Source of the DNA: an uncultured Clostridia bacterium
Lineage (GTDB): Bacteria; Bacillota; Clostridia; Christensenellales; Borkfalkiaceae
DNA: 64,000 nucleotides
Assembly (NCBI GenBank): GCA_944368925.1
Contig: CALVXG010000003.1
Coordinates: 124,001 to 188,000, forward strand
Direction of reading: 5' to 3'
The notes below the pieces were generated by a model. The model was not told where the DNA came from. It searched no databases and was given only the letters and a program-made list of their open reading frames with translations. The translations under genes were made by a program, and so were the position numbers. This document shows positions 8,250 through 16,378 of this stretch, in pieces (position 1 is the stretch's first letter; each line of letters opens with the position of its first letter).

Positions 8250-9524
8250 ATGAATACGAAACCTTATTTTGACGCATGTGTGGAGAGTATCCGCGAAATT
8301 GTCCGCATCGACAGTTCGCAGACGCCCGCCCTGCCCTCCATGCCTTTCGGCAAGGGTGCGGCGGACAGTCTGAAATATTTTCTGGATCTTGCGGCATCTT
8401 TCGGGTTTGAAACGCACAATTACGATAACTATGTCGGAGACGTGATCTTCAGCGAAGGCGAAGAATTTGCAATATTGGCGCATCTGGACGTAGTCCCTGC
8501 CGGCAACGGCTGGACAAAAGATCCGTTCGGCGGTGAAATTGCGGACGGGAAACTGTACGGCCGCGGCACCATGGACGATAAGGGCCCTGCCGTTATTTGT
8601 CTGTACGGACTGAAAGCGCTCAAAGATTCCGGATTTACGCCTTCGAAAAAAATCAAGCTCATCGTCGGCTGTAACGAGGAAAGCGGTTGGGAATGCATGG
8701 CACATTATAAAAAAGTGGCGCACATGCCCGATTACGGTTTTACACCCGATGCCGATTTCCCCGCCATCTATGCCGAAAAGGGAATTTTGCACTTTGAAAT
8801 GCAATTCCCCGTGAAAAACGCGCCTTTTACCGCGTTGTACGGCGGCGAACGCGCCAACATGGTGTGCGATATGGTCTGCGCCGAAGGCGCAAACGCCGAA
8901 GCGCTCCCCGCGGCCAAATACGGCCTTACTTCGCAGGACGGAAAACTTGTCGCGCACGGCGTGTCCGCACACGCTTCCACGCCCGAAAAAGGGGTGAACG
9001 CCCTGGAAAAAATGCTCGCCTGCCTCGGCGAACAAAACGAGGACATTCAGTATATTTACGACGTACTCTTCAAGGACAAATTCGGGCTGAAAAAACTGCA
9101 CGACGAGACGGGATATCTGACCATGTCGCCCAACACCGTACAATACAAAGACGGAAAAGTCTGCGTCGTGACCGATATCCGTTACCCCGCCACCTATACG
9201 CAGGCACAGATCTGCGCGCTTTTGGATAAATTCGGCGCGCCCTATACCCTCCTGCATTGCCAGGATCCCCTCTACAACGACAAGAACGGGTTCCTCATTT
9301 CCGCCCTGCAGAAAGTGTACCGCAAACACACGGGCAGAACGGACGAACCTCTGGCGATCGGCGGCGGAACGTACGCGCGCGCCCTCAAAAACGGGGCAGG
9401 CTTCGGCCCGCAGTTTTCGGACGAGCCTTCCACCATTCACCAAAAAGACGAATACATCACGCTGGAAAACGTACAAAAACTCCTCGACATCTATACGGAT
9501 GCCGTGTACGAACTGACAAAATAA
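8250..9524 (+). CDS. pepV: M20-family dipeptidase, PepV/Sapep-like
   Basis: This 424-residue di-zinc aminopeptidase has M20A motifs in order: HLDVVPAGNGW (first metal His), GRGTMDDKGP (bridging Asp), and NEESGWECM (catalytic and metal Glu). The GIL-x-FEMQFPV lid-domain segment and a C-terminal GGGTYARAL metal segment follow. PepV enzymes hydrolyse dipeptides, including beta-Ala dipeptides, in the cytoplasm. The ATG at 8250 is preceded by AAGGAG at 8 bases; an upstream in-frame start at 8217 has no such signal. A strong intrinsic terminator follows directly. Confidence 0.9.
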   Translation: MNTKPYFDACVESIREIVRIDSSQTPALPSMPFGKGAADSLKYFLDLAASFGFETHNYDNYVGDVIFSEGEEFAILAHLDVVPAGNGWTKDPFGGEIADGKLYGRGTMDDKGPAVICLYGLKALKDSGFTPSKKIKLIVGCNEESGWECMAHYKKVAHMPDYGFTPDADFPAIYAEKGILHFEMQFPVKNAPFTALYGGERANMVCDMVCAEGANAEALPAAKYGLTSQDGKLVAHGVSAHASTPEKGVNALEKMLACLGEQNEDIQYIYDVLFKDKFGLKKLHDETGYLTMSPNTVQYKDGKVCVVTDIRYPATYTQAQICALLDKFGAPYTLLHCQDPLYNDKNGFLISALQKVYRKHTGRTDEPLAIGGGTYARALKNGAGFGPQFSDEPSTIHQKDEYITLENVQKLLDIYTDAVYELTK

Positions 9525-9543
9525 CGCTGTTATTCCTTTTCTC

Positions 9544-9573
9544 AAAGCCTGGCTTTTCTGCCGGGCTTTTTTA
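9544..9573 (+). terminator. Intrinsic terminator of the dipeptidase gene
   Basis: A 9-10 bp stem (9544-9553 with 9560-9569, one G-T pair) is followed by TTTTTTAT, 20 bases past the stop codon. Confidence 0.85.
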
Positions 9574-9619
9574 TAAACCTTTCAAAAAATTTTACGAAAA
9601 ACCTTTTTTCAGAAACGGG

Positions 9620-9648
9620 TTGAAAAAACGGTTTGCCTGTGCTATGAT
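9620..9648 (+). promoter_or_regulatory. Promoter of the BspA-like lipoprotein gene
   Basis: TTGAAA (9620-9625) and TATGAT (9643-9648) are 17 bases apart, placing the transcription start about 25 bases before the ATG at 9680. Confidence 0.7.
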
Positions 9649-9679
9649 AGTGTACACGGAAAACCCGAAAGGAAAGAAT

Positions 9680-11467
9680 ATGAAAAATTATATTAAAGTT
9701 TTTGGAATATTTCTTATCTTGCTTCTGTGCCTGACGGCTGCGACGGCATGCAAAAGGCCCGACCCTTCCACGATCCAACATAACTGGAGCGAGTGGGAAG
9801 TTCTTCAACAGCCGTCCTGCGAAAAAGACGGAATGCGGCTGCGCGTATGCCAAGGTTGTAAAAAAGAGCAGACGGAGCCGATTCCCGCGCTCGGGCACGA
9901 TTATTATCTTTCCGGCACTACACAGCCCAGCTGTCTGTATGCGGGATACGAGAATTACCAATGTAGCCGCTGTGACTCCTACTATAAGGAAGAGATTCCC
10001 GCGCTCGGGCACGATTTCAAGGTAGTCTCCTCCCAGGATCCGATTTCCTGCACCAAACCCGGCTTCATTGCGTATGAATGCACGCGCTGTCATGCAACCT
10101 ATTCGGAAATTCTGACGACCGGGCACAGCTTCGATCAATGGAGCTACAATGAAAATTATCATTGGAAAAATTGCAGCTATTGCAATGAAATGTCAGAATA
10201 TGCTTCGCACACGTTTGACGGGGATTTTTGCACCTTTTGCGGGTATTCCCGCAGCGACGGCTTGCTCCGGTTTGAAAAAATCAACGGCAATGCCCTGAAA
10301 TTTATCGGGTTTTCCGAGTACACCGAGGGAGACGTAAGCATTCCCGCCTCTTATAACGGTCTGCCCGTCGTTTCAGTCGGCCGCACCGCCATGAGCAACT
10401 TTTCGGGCGGAAAAATTACCCTGCCCGATACGGTCACGGACCTGAGTGAAAATCCCTTCCATAATACTTTCATCACGGGAATCCATATCGGAAGCGGGGT
10501 AACGTTTCTGGAACCCGATGCCTTCTCCCTCTGCCCGTATCTCGAATCCATTGAAGTTTCTCCCGAAAATCCCGTATTTTATTCGGTCAATAACTGTCTG
10601 ATCCGCAAAAGCGATCAAAAACTCGTGAGCGGCTGCAACACGAGCATCATTCCGCAAGGGGTCAAAAGCATCGGAAACCTCGCTTTTCAAAACAGCAGGA
10701 TCCAAAGCGTAAACCTGCCGGACAGCGTCACGTATCTGGATCCGCTCGCTTTTGAAAATTGCGAAAACTTGCTTTCCCTTTCCGTCGGCAGCGGCCTTAC
10801 CTTCATCGACGAAGGGGCATTCAGCCTTTGCGGAAACCTCGAAACCATTTCCGTTTCCCCTGATAACACGTCCTTTTATGCTGAAAACAACTGTCTGATG
10901 CAGACGAACGGAAAAGTCCTCGTCCGCGCCAACCGCTACGGAACCATTCCGCAGGACACCGGCGCGATCGGAAGTTTCGCATTCTCCGGATGCAATGCGC
11001 TCGATGACATTACCCTCCCCGATTCCGTACAATCGATCGGAGAATTTGCGTTCGAATTTTGCGAAACGCTCCAGAGCGTACAGCTCGGAAACAGCGTAAC
11101 AGGCATCGGGGCTGCCGCTTTCGAATATTGCATGGCACTTCGGGAAATTACCATTCCCGACAGTCTGAAAACCATCGGAAACATGGCTTTCGCCTCGTGC
11201 AGCCAACTCAGATCGATCAGACTTCCCGCCCTGCAATCGGTCGGATGGTCGATTTTCAGCGGCTGTGAAAGTCTGCAGACGCTTATCCTGTCTGCAGGGT
11301 CACAAAACGTGTCTGCCGATGTATTCCTCTATTCCCATATCCAAACGATCTGGTGCGAGGACGATCGGCAAACCTCCGCATGGAACGTGACCTTGCCCGA
11401 CACCGCCACCGTCTATTGGGCCGGCGAATGGCAATACGTGGACGGCATTCCCACGCCGAATCCGTAA
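9680..11467 (+). CDS. BspA-type leucine-rich repeat lipoprotein
   Basis: This 595-residue exported protein starts with a lipoprotein signal peptide ending in ATAC (lipid-anchored Cys near residue 24). Residues about 30-195 hold repeated CxxC units punctuated by ALGHD or TGHSF, as found in many clostridial surface proteins. Residues about 205-580 are LRR_5/BspA-type repeats (VTFLEPDAF, VKSIGNLAF, VTYLDPLAF, VQSIGEFAF, LKTIGNMAF). Such proteins bind host or bacterial surface ligands; the ligand here is unknown. The ATG at 9680 has GGAAAG 7 bases upstream; the open frame extends further upstream but would cross the terminator and promoter. Confidence 0.85.
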   Translation: MKNYIKVFGIFLILLLCLTAATACKRPDPSTIQHNWSEWEVLQQPSCEKDGMRLRVCQGCKKEQTEPIPALGHDYYLSGTTQPSCLYAGYENYQCSRCDSYYKEEIPALGHDFKVVSSQDPISCTKPGFIAYECTRCHATYSEILTTGHSFDQWSYNENYHWKNCSYCNEMSEYASHTFDGDFCTFCGYSRSDGLLRFEKINGNALKFIGFSEYTEGDVSIPASYNGLPVVSVGRTAMSNFSGGKITLPDTVTDLSENPFHNTFITGIHIGSGVTFLEPDAFSLCPYLESIEVSPENPVFYSVNNCLIRKSDQKLVSGCNTSIIPQGVKSIGNLAFQNSRIQSVNLPDSVTYLDPLAFENCENLLSLSVGSGLTFIDEGAFSLCGNLETISVSPDNTSFYAENNCLMQTNGKVLVRANRYGTIPQDTGAIGSFAFSGCNALDDITLPDSVQSIGEFAFEFCETLQSVQLGNSVTGIGAAAFEYCMALREITIPDSLKTIGNMAFASCSQLRSIRLPALQSVGWSIFSGCESLQTLILSAGSQNVSADVFLYSHIQTIWCEDDRQTSAWNVTLPDTATVYWAGEWQYVDGIPTPNP

Positions 11468-11501
11468 ATTTTCGGCAATTCTTCGTAAACCGAACAAAAT
11501 A

Positions 11502-11540
11502 TGCGCCCGCGCTCATGCGTAAAGCATGAGCGCGGGCGCA
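11502..11540. terminator. Strong hairpin terminator after the BspA-like gene
   Basis: A 17-bp perfect stem (11502-11518 with 11524-11540) has a 5-base loop and is followed on the plus strand by CCGTTTTCTT. It lies between convergent genes. Confidence 0.75.
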
Positions 11541-11588
11541 CCGTTTTCTTAACTTCTTTCGACCTCGTTTTTTACGATTGCATGAAAG

Positions 11589-11618
11589 CCGCCGCGGGCA
11601 AAATTTTGCCCGCGGCGG
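11589..11618. repeat. 30-bp perfect palindrome
   Basis: Positions 11589-11603 are the exact reverse complement of 11604-11618, giving a 15-bp stem with no spare loop base. It is the middle of three consecutive hairpins in the 300-base convergent gap. It may form a cruciform or act as a back-up terminator. Confidence 0.6.
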
Positions 11619-11726
11619 ATTTTGTTCCCGTTTTTGACTTTTCAGACTTCGTGTACGGCGGTGAGCAGGCGCGCGGCATTGTGCGGCAAAAATGCCCTTT
11701 CGGCATTTCCGCCGAAGGACAAACAT

Positions 11727-11768
11727 AAAAGCGGAAAGGTTGACCTTTCCGCTTTTACATATTTTTTT
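11727..11768. terminator. Hairpin terminator between convergent genes
   Basis: A 14-bp perfect stem (11727-11740 with 11743-11756) is followed on the plus strand by ACATATTTTTTT. It abuts the stop codon of the acyltransferase gene on the minus strand. A smaller AAATGCC/GGCATTT hairpin lies just before it near 11690. Confidence 0.65.
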
Positions 11769-12706
11769 CACGTATTTTCCGCCGACTCCTTTGCAAGTCC
11801 GCTCTCTTTAGAATCGGCCCGATACTCTTCCCGTTTGGCCGATTTTCTCTCTTTTTTATCTGCAGTCGCGTCCGCGCAGGCGCTTTCCTGCGATACGTCC
11901 GACTCTTCCTGCGCGTTGTACGCGATGGGCCTGCCGTAACAGCGCTCGCCCGCCTCGCTCATGGCGGCAAACACCTTTTCGCCCAGCCGCCTTGCCTGCT
12001 CGCGCGGCGTTCCCTCTTTGTCCGCATAGACGGCGGGAAGTATGTGCACGATCAGCTTTTTCTGCATGCGGAAAAATTTACGAAGTTTCGTTTCGCGAAA
12101 TTCAATAAAAAGCGGCAGCACGGGTACGTCAAATTTCACCGCGTAATGAAACGCCCCCTGCTTGAACGGGCGCAACTTCTCATACCGCGGCCACAACGCG
12201 TGTTCGGGATAAAAATTCACGATCTTGCCCCTCTGCACGAGCGTACCGATCGCTTCCTGCAGGTTTTTCATATCCGTAAACGTCGTGCCGACAGGCAAAA
12301 ATCCGCCCGCCTTGAAGATGCGACCCGCCCAGCCGCGCTTTATCAGATAATACGAACCCGTGTTGAATACCCGAAACGAACCCAGCGCGTTCTTCACCAA
12401 AAGCGTATCCAGCGTGTGTACGTGATTGCATACCGAGACGGCCCCTTTGCCCCTCAGTGCCCGCAGATTTTTCCGACCCTTCACGCGCGCTCCCAACGAA
12501 AACCACGTGATCACGGGCCCCAAGATCTTCACAACCGTCAAAAGCCACAAGCGTCGGAACTTCTCCGAAAATTTTACGGGCAGATAATGATAATCTCCGT
12601 CGATCGGCAGCGCGTCAAACGTGCGATGCTCCTCGTTCATGTCAACGTCGTACTGCCCCTTGCTCTCTAACTCCGCCTGCCTTTTGCGCAAGTCCTTTTT
12701 TGTCAT
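11768..12706 (-). CDS. PlsC-family lysophospholipid acyltransferase
   Basis: This 312-residue protein carries the acyltransferase catalytic motif as HVHTLD (HxxxxD) near residue 95, then GFLPVGTTFTD near residue 137 and FYPEHALWPRYEKL near residue 165, where family members usually have FPEGTRS. The family acylates lysophosphatidate or related glycerolipids at the membrane. A charged C-terminal tail after about residue 255 is rich in Ala, Glu and Lys. Start ATG 12706 is chosen because a good promoter at 12768-12740 would transcribe from about 12733, downstream of the more upstream ATG at 12754. Confidence 0.8.
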   Translation of the reverse strand: MTKKDLRKRQAELESKGQYDVDMNEEHRTFDALPIDGDYHYLPVKFSEKFRRLWLLTVVKILGPVITWFSLGARVKGRKNLRALRGKGAVSVCNHVHTLDTLLVKNALGSFRVFNTGSYYLIKRGWAGRIFKAGGFLPVGTTFTDMKNLQEAIGTLVQRGKIVNFYPEHALWPRYEKLRPFKQGAFHYAVKFDVPVLPLFIEFRETKLRKFFRMQKKLIVHILPAVYADKEGTPREQARRLGEKVFAAMSEAGERCYGRPIAYNAQEESDVSQESACADATADKKERKSAKREEYRADSKESGLAKESAENT

Positions 12707-12739
12707 ATCCCTTACCAAAAGTAATATTATTTCATTACA

Positions 12740-12768
12740 ATTATAGCATACCACGACGCCGAAAGCAA
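12740..12768 (-). promoter_or_regulatory. Promoter of the acyltransferase gene
   Basis: On the minus strand TTGCTT (12768-12763) and TATAAT (12745-12740) are 17 bases apart. The predicted start near 12733 decides the translation start of the gene below. Confidence 0.78.
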
Positions 12769-12805
12769 TATTCAGTCCGCCCTTTTTTGTGAAAATCTGC
12801 TAAAA

Positions 12806-13387
12806 TTACAAGTTCTCCATTTCGTCCAGCGTCAATAAAAAGCCGGGTATGAACTGCTCCATAAAATACTGCAAGCAGGGCATCTCTTTGGCTTTCAGCT
12901 CCGCCTCGATGCTCTCCTTCGCACGCTTGAATTCCGCATTCCCGCTCTTGAGCTCCTCCAGACACTTCACATACGCCGAAAGTTTGTCCGCCGCCTTGAC
13001 AAGTTTGTATTCGTAACTGTTTCCGTCCGCCTTCACGTACGGCGAAATACCCTTCTGCACCGCTTCGGGAAGCATGTTCAGCAATTTGTCCGCCGCCCTC
13101 TCTTCCAGCTGCTTGTACGCCCCGTGAATCTCCGCATTGAAATACTTGATGGGCGTCGGCAGATCCCCCGTCATCACTTCGCTCGTTTCATGATACAACG
13201 CGTACAGAACTGTTTTCGCAATATCGGGGCTATTGTGATACACTTCCGTGTCGATCACCGCCAGCGCGTGCGCAAACATCGCCACCTGCTGCGAATGCTC
13301 CATTATGTTCTCTTCCCGCGAAGACCGCATCAGCGACCAGCGGCGTATATACTTCATTCTGTCCAAAAACGCATAAAAATTATACAT
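12806..13387 (-). CDS. HD-domain 5'-nucleotidase, YfbR-like
   Basis: This 193-residue protein has HD-superfamily motifs in the YfbR order: ENIMEHSQQVAMFAH (first His), LYHETSEVMTGDLPTPIKY (HE and D), and VKAADKLSAYVKC (distal Asp). YfbR-type enzymes dephosphorylate deoxynucleoside 5'-monophosphates. The ATG at 13387 (MYNFYAF) is preceded by AGGGG at 7 bases and by a promoter at 13444-13416. The upstream extension of the frame would cross the promoter. It is a single-gene unit divergent from the thiamine transporter region. Confidence 0.83.
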   Translation of the reverse strand: MYNFYAFLDRMKYIRRWSLMRSSREENIMEHSQQVAMFAHALAVIDTEVYHNSPDIAKTVLYALYHETSEVMTGDLPTPIKYFNAEIHGAYKQLEERAADKLLNMLPEAVQKGISPYVKADGNSYEYKLVKAADKLSAYVKCLEELKSGNAEFKRAKESIEAELKAKEMPCLQYFMEQFIPGFLLTLDEMENL

Positions 13388-13415
13388 ACCCGTTCCCCTG
13401 TAAAAAGTTACAACC

Positions 13416-13444
13416 ATTGTAGCATAAATCCTGTTGACTTTCAA
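13416..13444 (-). promoter_or_regulatory. Promoter of the YfbR-like gene
   Basis: On the minus strand TTGAAA (13444-13439) and TACAAT (13421-13416) are 17 bases apart. Confidence 0.7.
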
Positions 13445-13582
13445 TCGAATTTGAATTATAATAATACGCGGTTTCAAAAATGTGCTTTCACAAAAAAATT
13501 TTTCCTTTTACAATGCGCAATTTGTTGGCAAAGCGTGAGGAAAAGCGCGAAACCTTAAAAAACCGATCGGTGCTTTTATATA

Positions 13583-13654
13583 GCGGCACGTATCGGTTTG
13601 AACGTTGAATCACGAAATTTTCTTTTGCCCTGCAAAAGAAAATTTGTGAATACA
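13583..13654. repeat. 72-bp intergenic repeat, copy 1, with 14-bp palindrome
   Basis: This block matches 13808-13879 at 64 of 72 positions without gaps. It contains a perfect 14-bp stem with a 3-base loop (13615-13628 with 13632-13645). Preceding bases AACCGAT (13561-13567) pair with ATCGGTT (13592-13598). Between the two copies lie another A-rich/T-rich stem near 13661-13692 and a TGCGCCCT/AGGGCGCA pair. No coding potential is visible. The function is unknown. Confidence 0.75.
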
Positions 13655-13807
13655 TTTTTCTGAAAAAACAAAAATCACTCTTTTTGTTTTTTCACCTTAT
13701 GCCGCGCGGGCGGCGTAAACAAAAGGGTGAATTTGCGCCCTTTCCACAACGTATGCGCCTTATTTACAGGGCGCAAAGAGGGAAAAAACGATATCGGCCG
13801 CTTTTGG

Positions 13808-13879
13808 GCGGCACGTATCGGTTTGTCCATCCGATCACGAAATTTTCTTTTGCCCCGCAAAAGAAAATTTGTGAATACA
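13808..13879. repeat. 72-bp intergenic repeat, copy 2
   Basis: This is the second copy, 225 bases from the first, ending only a few bases before the TPP riboswitch. Its 14-bp palindrome arms are 13840-13853 and 13857-13870. The mismatches cluster in a 9-base linker. Both copies end in GTGAATACA, followed by A or T, so a -10-like TACAAT falls just at the end of this copy, but no -35 element lies at a normal distance. Confidence 0.75.
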
Positions 13880-13885
13880 ATATAT

Positions 13886-13966
13886 CCGCCGGGGGTGCTG
13901 TAAAAAGCTGAGATTATACCCTTTGAACCGGACAAGATAATCCTTGAACGGAAGTTGCAAAGACGC
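13886..13966 (+). ncRNA. TPP riboswitch (THI element)
   Basis: The segment contains the conserved pyrimidine-sensor helix bases GGGGGTGCTG, CTGAGATTATACCC, CTTTGAACCGGAC and AGATAATCCTTGAACGGAAG in canonical order and spacing. TPP riboswitches repress thiamine synthesis or uptake genes when thiamine pyrophosphate is abundant. It is followed by an intrinsic terminator and then by thiT, so it most likely acts by transcription attenuation. Confidence 0.95.
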
Positions 13967-13974
13967 TATATCGG

Positions 13975-14003
13975 CACGCCCTTTCGGGGGCGTGTTTTAT
14001 TTT
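13975..14003 (+). terminator. Riboswitch-controlled intrinsic terminator
   Basis: CACGCCC (13975-13981) pairs with GGGCGTG (13988-13994) and is followed by TTTTATTTTT. It lies between the TPP aptamer and thiT, the position expected of the riboswitch expression platform. Confidence 0.85.
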
Positions 14004-14039
14004 TGACCGTCGTCGGCGGAAATCACAGGAGGTTTTTTT

Positions 14040-14852
14040 ATGTTTCTCAATTCCCTTCTCGAAGTGAGCGAACAGACAACCGATCTGGTGCAGTACATCG
14101 CCATCGGTGCGGTCGCCCTTCTCGCAATCATCGTGCTCTGCGTGTGCCTCGCCAACCGCGGCAAACAGTTTGATACGAAAGTGCTCGCGTATGCCGCAGT
14201 CTGCCTTGCGACTTCGTTCGTGCTCTCCTTCATCAAAGTTTCGCCCGTCATGTACGGCGGTTCGATCACGCTCGCCAGCTGGGTACCCGTACTGCTCTAT
14301 GCGTACGCGTTCGGCGCTCCGCGCGGTTTTGTGGTCGGCATCATCTTCGGCGTGCTTAACTTTATTTCGGGCCCCTATATTCTGACGCCGTTCACCTTCG
14401 TGCTCGATTATATCCTCGCGTTCGCCATGGTCGGGTTGATGGGATTTGCGCGCAAATTTACCCGTTCGACGCTCGCAAACGTTTTGATCGGTACCACGAT
14501 CGCGGTTCTGGCCCGCTTCGTGATGCACCTGTTCTCGGGCATGATCTACTTCGTCGAAGACGCGATCTGGGTGGATCTGCCTACCCCGAACGCCTTTGTG
14601 TATTCCCTCATTTACCAGCTTGTCTACGTCATTCCCGACGGTGCGATCTGCGCGATCGTGTTCGTGCTTCTTGCAAAGACCGGCACGCTGGACACCCTGC
14701 TGCACATGCTGCGCCCGAGCGTTTTCCCCGCCGCAAAAGCGAAAACCGCGGCCGCTGACGCAAGCGCGTCGGCCGCCGATGCAAACGCAAACGGCGAAAT
14801 CGCGGCGGCACAATCTTATGCCGCAAAAGAAAAAGAACAGCAGAAAAAATAA
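14040..14852 (+). CDS. thiT: Thiamine ECF transporter substrate-binding component
   Basis: This 270-residue membrane protein has six predicted helices and ThiT features: SFIKVSPVMYGGSITLASWVPVLLYAYAFG resembles the substrate-proximal loop and is shown here only as the region near residues 63-92. A C-terminal Ala/Lys-rich tail from about residue 238 is unusual for the family. ThiT binds thiamine outside the membrane and works with the shared ECF module (EcfA, EcfA', EcfT), which is not in this window. The AGGAGG site 7 bases upstream and the TPP riboswitch in the leader both support the call. Confidence 0.92.
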   Translation: MFLNSLLEVSEQTTDLVQYIAIGAVALLAIIVLCVCLANRGKQFDTKVLAYAAVCLATSFVLSFIKVSPVMYGGSITLASWVPVLLYAYAFGAPRGFVVGIIFGVLNFISGPYILTPFTFVLDYILAFAMVGLMGFARKFTRSTLANVLIGTTIAVLARFVMHLFSGMIYFVEDAIWVDLPTPNAFVYSLIYQLVYVIPDGAICAIVFVLLAKTGTLDTLLHMLRPSVFPAAKAKTAAADASASAADANANGEIAAAQSYAAKEKEQQKK

Positions 14853-14865
14853 GAATTTTACAGCG

Positions 14866-14910
14866 AAAGCCCCCGCGGCAAACTTGCCGCGGGGGCTTTT
14901 TTTCTTTTTC
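14866..14910 (+). terminator. Intrinsic terminator of thiT
   Basis: A 16-bp perfect stem (14866-14881 with 14884-14899) is followed by TTTTCTTTTTC, 14 bases past the thiT stop codon. Confidence 0.9.
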
Positions 14911-14993
14911 GGGCGGGCAAACTTTGCTCGTTTGCGCCGCGCTTTTTCAGATTTCGTCTAAATTTTGTTACAACGTTCCCATAAATTTTGATT

Positions 14994-15890
14994 TTAAAAC
15001 TCGTTGTTTTCGCCGTACCCGTACTCTTTGAGAAGGTTCGCCTTGTCGCGCCAGTCGTCCTTGACTTTTACGTACGCCGTCAAAAATACCTTGCTGCCCA
15101 GAAACTCTTCCATGCTCTTGCGCGCGAACGAGAGCGTTTCTTTGAGAGCTTTACCCTGCTTTCCGATCAAAATCGCTTTGTGGTTTGCCTTTTCGCAGAT
15201 AATGTCCAGATCGATGTCGTAAATATTCCCCGTGTCCCGCTTTTTAAAAGTGTTGACGAGAATCGCCACGCCGTGCGGGATCTCTTTGTCGTATTTGAGC
15301 AAGATCTTTTCGCGCATGATCTCCGCGATCATAAACTTCTCGCTCTTGTCCGAAAGCACGTTTTCGGGGAACAGCGGCTCCCCTTCGGGCAATTTTTCCC
15401 GAATCGCCTCTTTCAATTTTCCGATATTCTTCCCTTTCCGCGCCGATACGGGCACGATGTCGCATTCGATCCCCTCTTCGAACAGCCGCTTCACGTCCGA
15501 CGGGATCTGTTCTTCGGGCATGATGTCCGTCTTCGTGTACGCGATCATCATCGGAATGCCGAACGAAAGATAATGTTTCATCAGCTCCACGTCCGAATCG
15601 CTTACGCCCTTATGCCCGTCGTGCACGTACAGGATCAGCTCCACGTCCTTTGCGGACTGTTCCGCCGTGCGCATCATCATATCCGAAAGCGCCGTCTTCG
15701 ATTTGTAGATCCCGGGCGTATCCACAAAGGCGATCTGCGCGTTTTCCTCGTTCAGAACGCCCAGAATACGGTCGCGCGTGGTCTGCGGTTTGGGTGAAAC
15801 GATCGCCACTTTCTCGCCTACGAGCACATTTACGAGCGTGCTTTTGCCTGCATTCGCTTTGCCGATCACGGCCACAAACCCGCTCTTCAT
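14994..15890 (-). CDS. era: GTPase Era
   Basis: This 298-residue GTPase binds 16S rRNA in 30S subunit maturation. The G1 P-loop is GKANAGKS (residues 10-17), where GRPNVGKS is usual. G3 is DTPG near residue 56 and G5 is SAR near residue 149. The KH RNA-binding domain (IGKQGKAL near residue 243) is at the C-terminus. The G4 motif reads TKTD rather than NKxD, which is worth noting. It overlaps ybeY by 4 bases, ending the conserved yqfC-yqfD-phoH-pgpH-ybeY-era operon. Confidence 0.95.
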   Translation of the reverse strand: MKSGFVAVIGKANAGKSTLVNVLVGEKVAIVSPKPQTTRDRILGVLNEENAQIAFVDTPGIYKSKTALSDMMMRTAEQSAKDVELILYVHDGHKGVSDSDVELMKHYLSFGIPMMIAYTKTDIMPEEQIPSDVKRLFEEGIECDIVPVSARKGKNIGKLKEAIREKLPEGEPLFPENVLSDKSEKFMIAEIMREKILLKYDKEIPHGVAILVNTFKKRDTGNIYDIDLDIICEKANHKAILIGKQGKALKETLSFARKSMEEFLGSKVFLTAYVKVKDDWRDKANLLKEYGYGENNEF

Positions 15891-16378
15891 GCCTTTTTCT
15901 CCCCCGCATCGCGCGGAATATCCATCGCCGCAAGAATCTTTTCTTCCCGCGCGCGCATCTGCGCTTTATCCTCTTCCCTCTCGTGATCGTACCCGAGCAG
16001 ATGACACAGCCCGTGCACCGCCAGATAATACAGCTCCCTGCGCAGGGAATGCCCGTATTCTTCCGCCTGCTCCGCCGCACGCTTGCGGCAAATCACGATG
16101 CTGCCCAAAAATAAATTGCCCTCTTCGTCCGCATCGAACGGAAAATCTGCTTTGCGGATGGGTTTTTCAAGGATCCCGTCCAGGTTCGGAAAACTCAGAA
16201 CATCCGTCACCGCGTCCTTGCCGCGCGTCTCGGCATTGAGTTTGCGGATCCCCTCTTCGTCCGTGAATACGAGCTCCGCCGCAAGCGTTGCGTCCGTATC
16301 CACGTCTTCCGCGGCAAATTTTTCCAGCAAAGAGGTATCGAAATCTTCATCTTCGCACTCTATGATCAGTTTACGCAT
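15887..16378 (-). CDS. ybeY: Endoribonuclease YbeY
   Basis: This 163-residue zinc metalloenzyme has the defining motif HGLCHLLGYDH near residue 120 and the upstream segment DVLSFP near residue 60. YbeY acts in 16S rRNA 3'-end maturation and ribosome quality control. It overlaps the gene before it by 8 bases and era by 4, so the operon is translationally coupled. Confidence 0.95.
   Translation of the reverse strand: MRKLIIECEDEDFDTSLLEKFAAEDVDTDATLAAELVFTDEEGIRKLNAETRGKDAVTDVLSFPNLDGILEKPIRKADFPFDADEEGNLFLGSIVICRKRAAEQAEEYGHSLRRELYYLAVHGLCHLLGYDHEREEDKAQMRAREEKILAAMDIPRDAGEKKA

Noticed and set aside
13850-13881. Promoter TTGCCC/TACAAT just before the TPP riboswitch
   Set aside because: The spacer would be 20 bases and the -35 falls inside the palindrome; no better -35 exists at 16-18 bases.
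13675-13935. Open frames of 75-86 codons in the repeat region before the riboswitch
   Set aside because: They read through palindromes, lack ribosome binding sites and their translations are unrelated to proteins.
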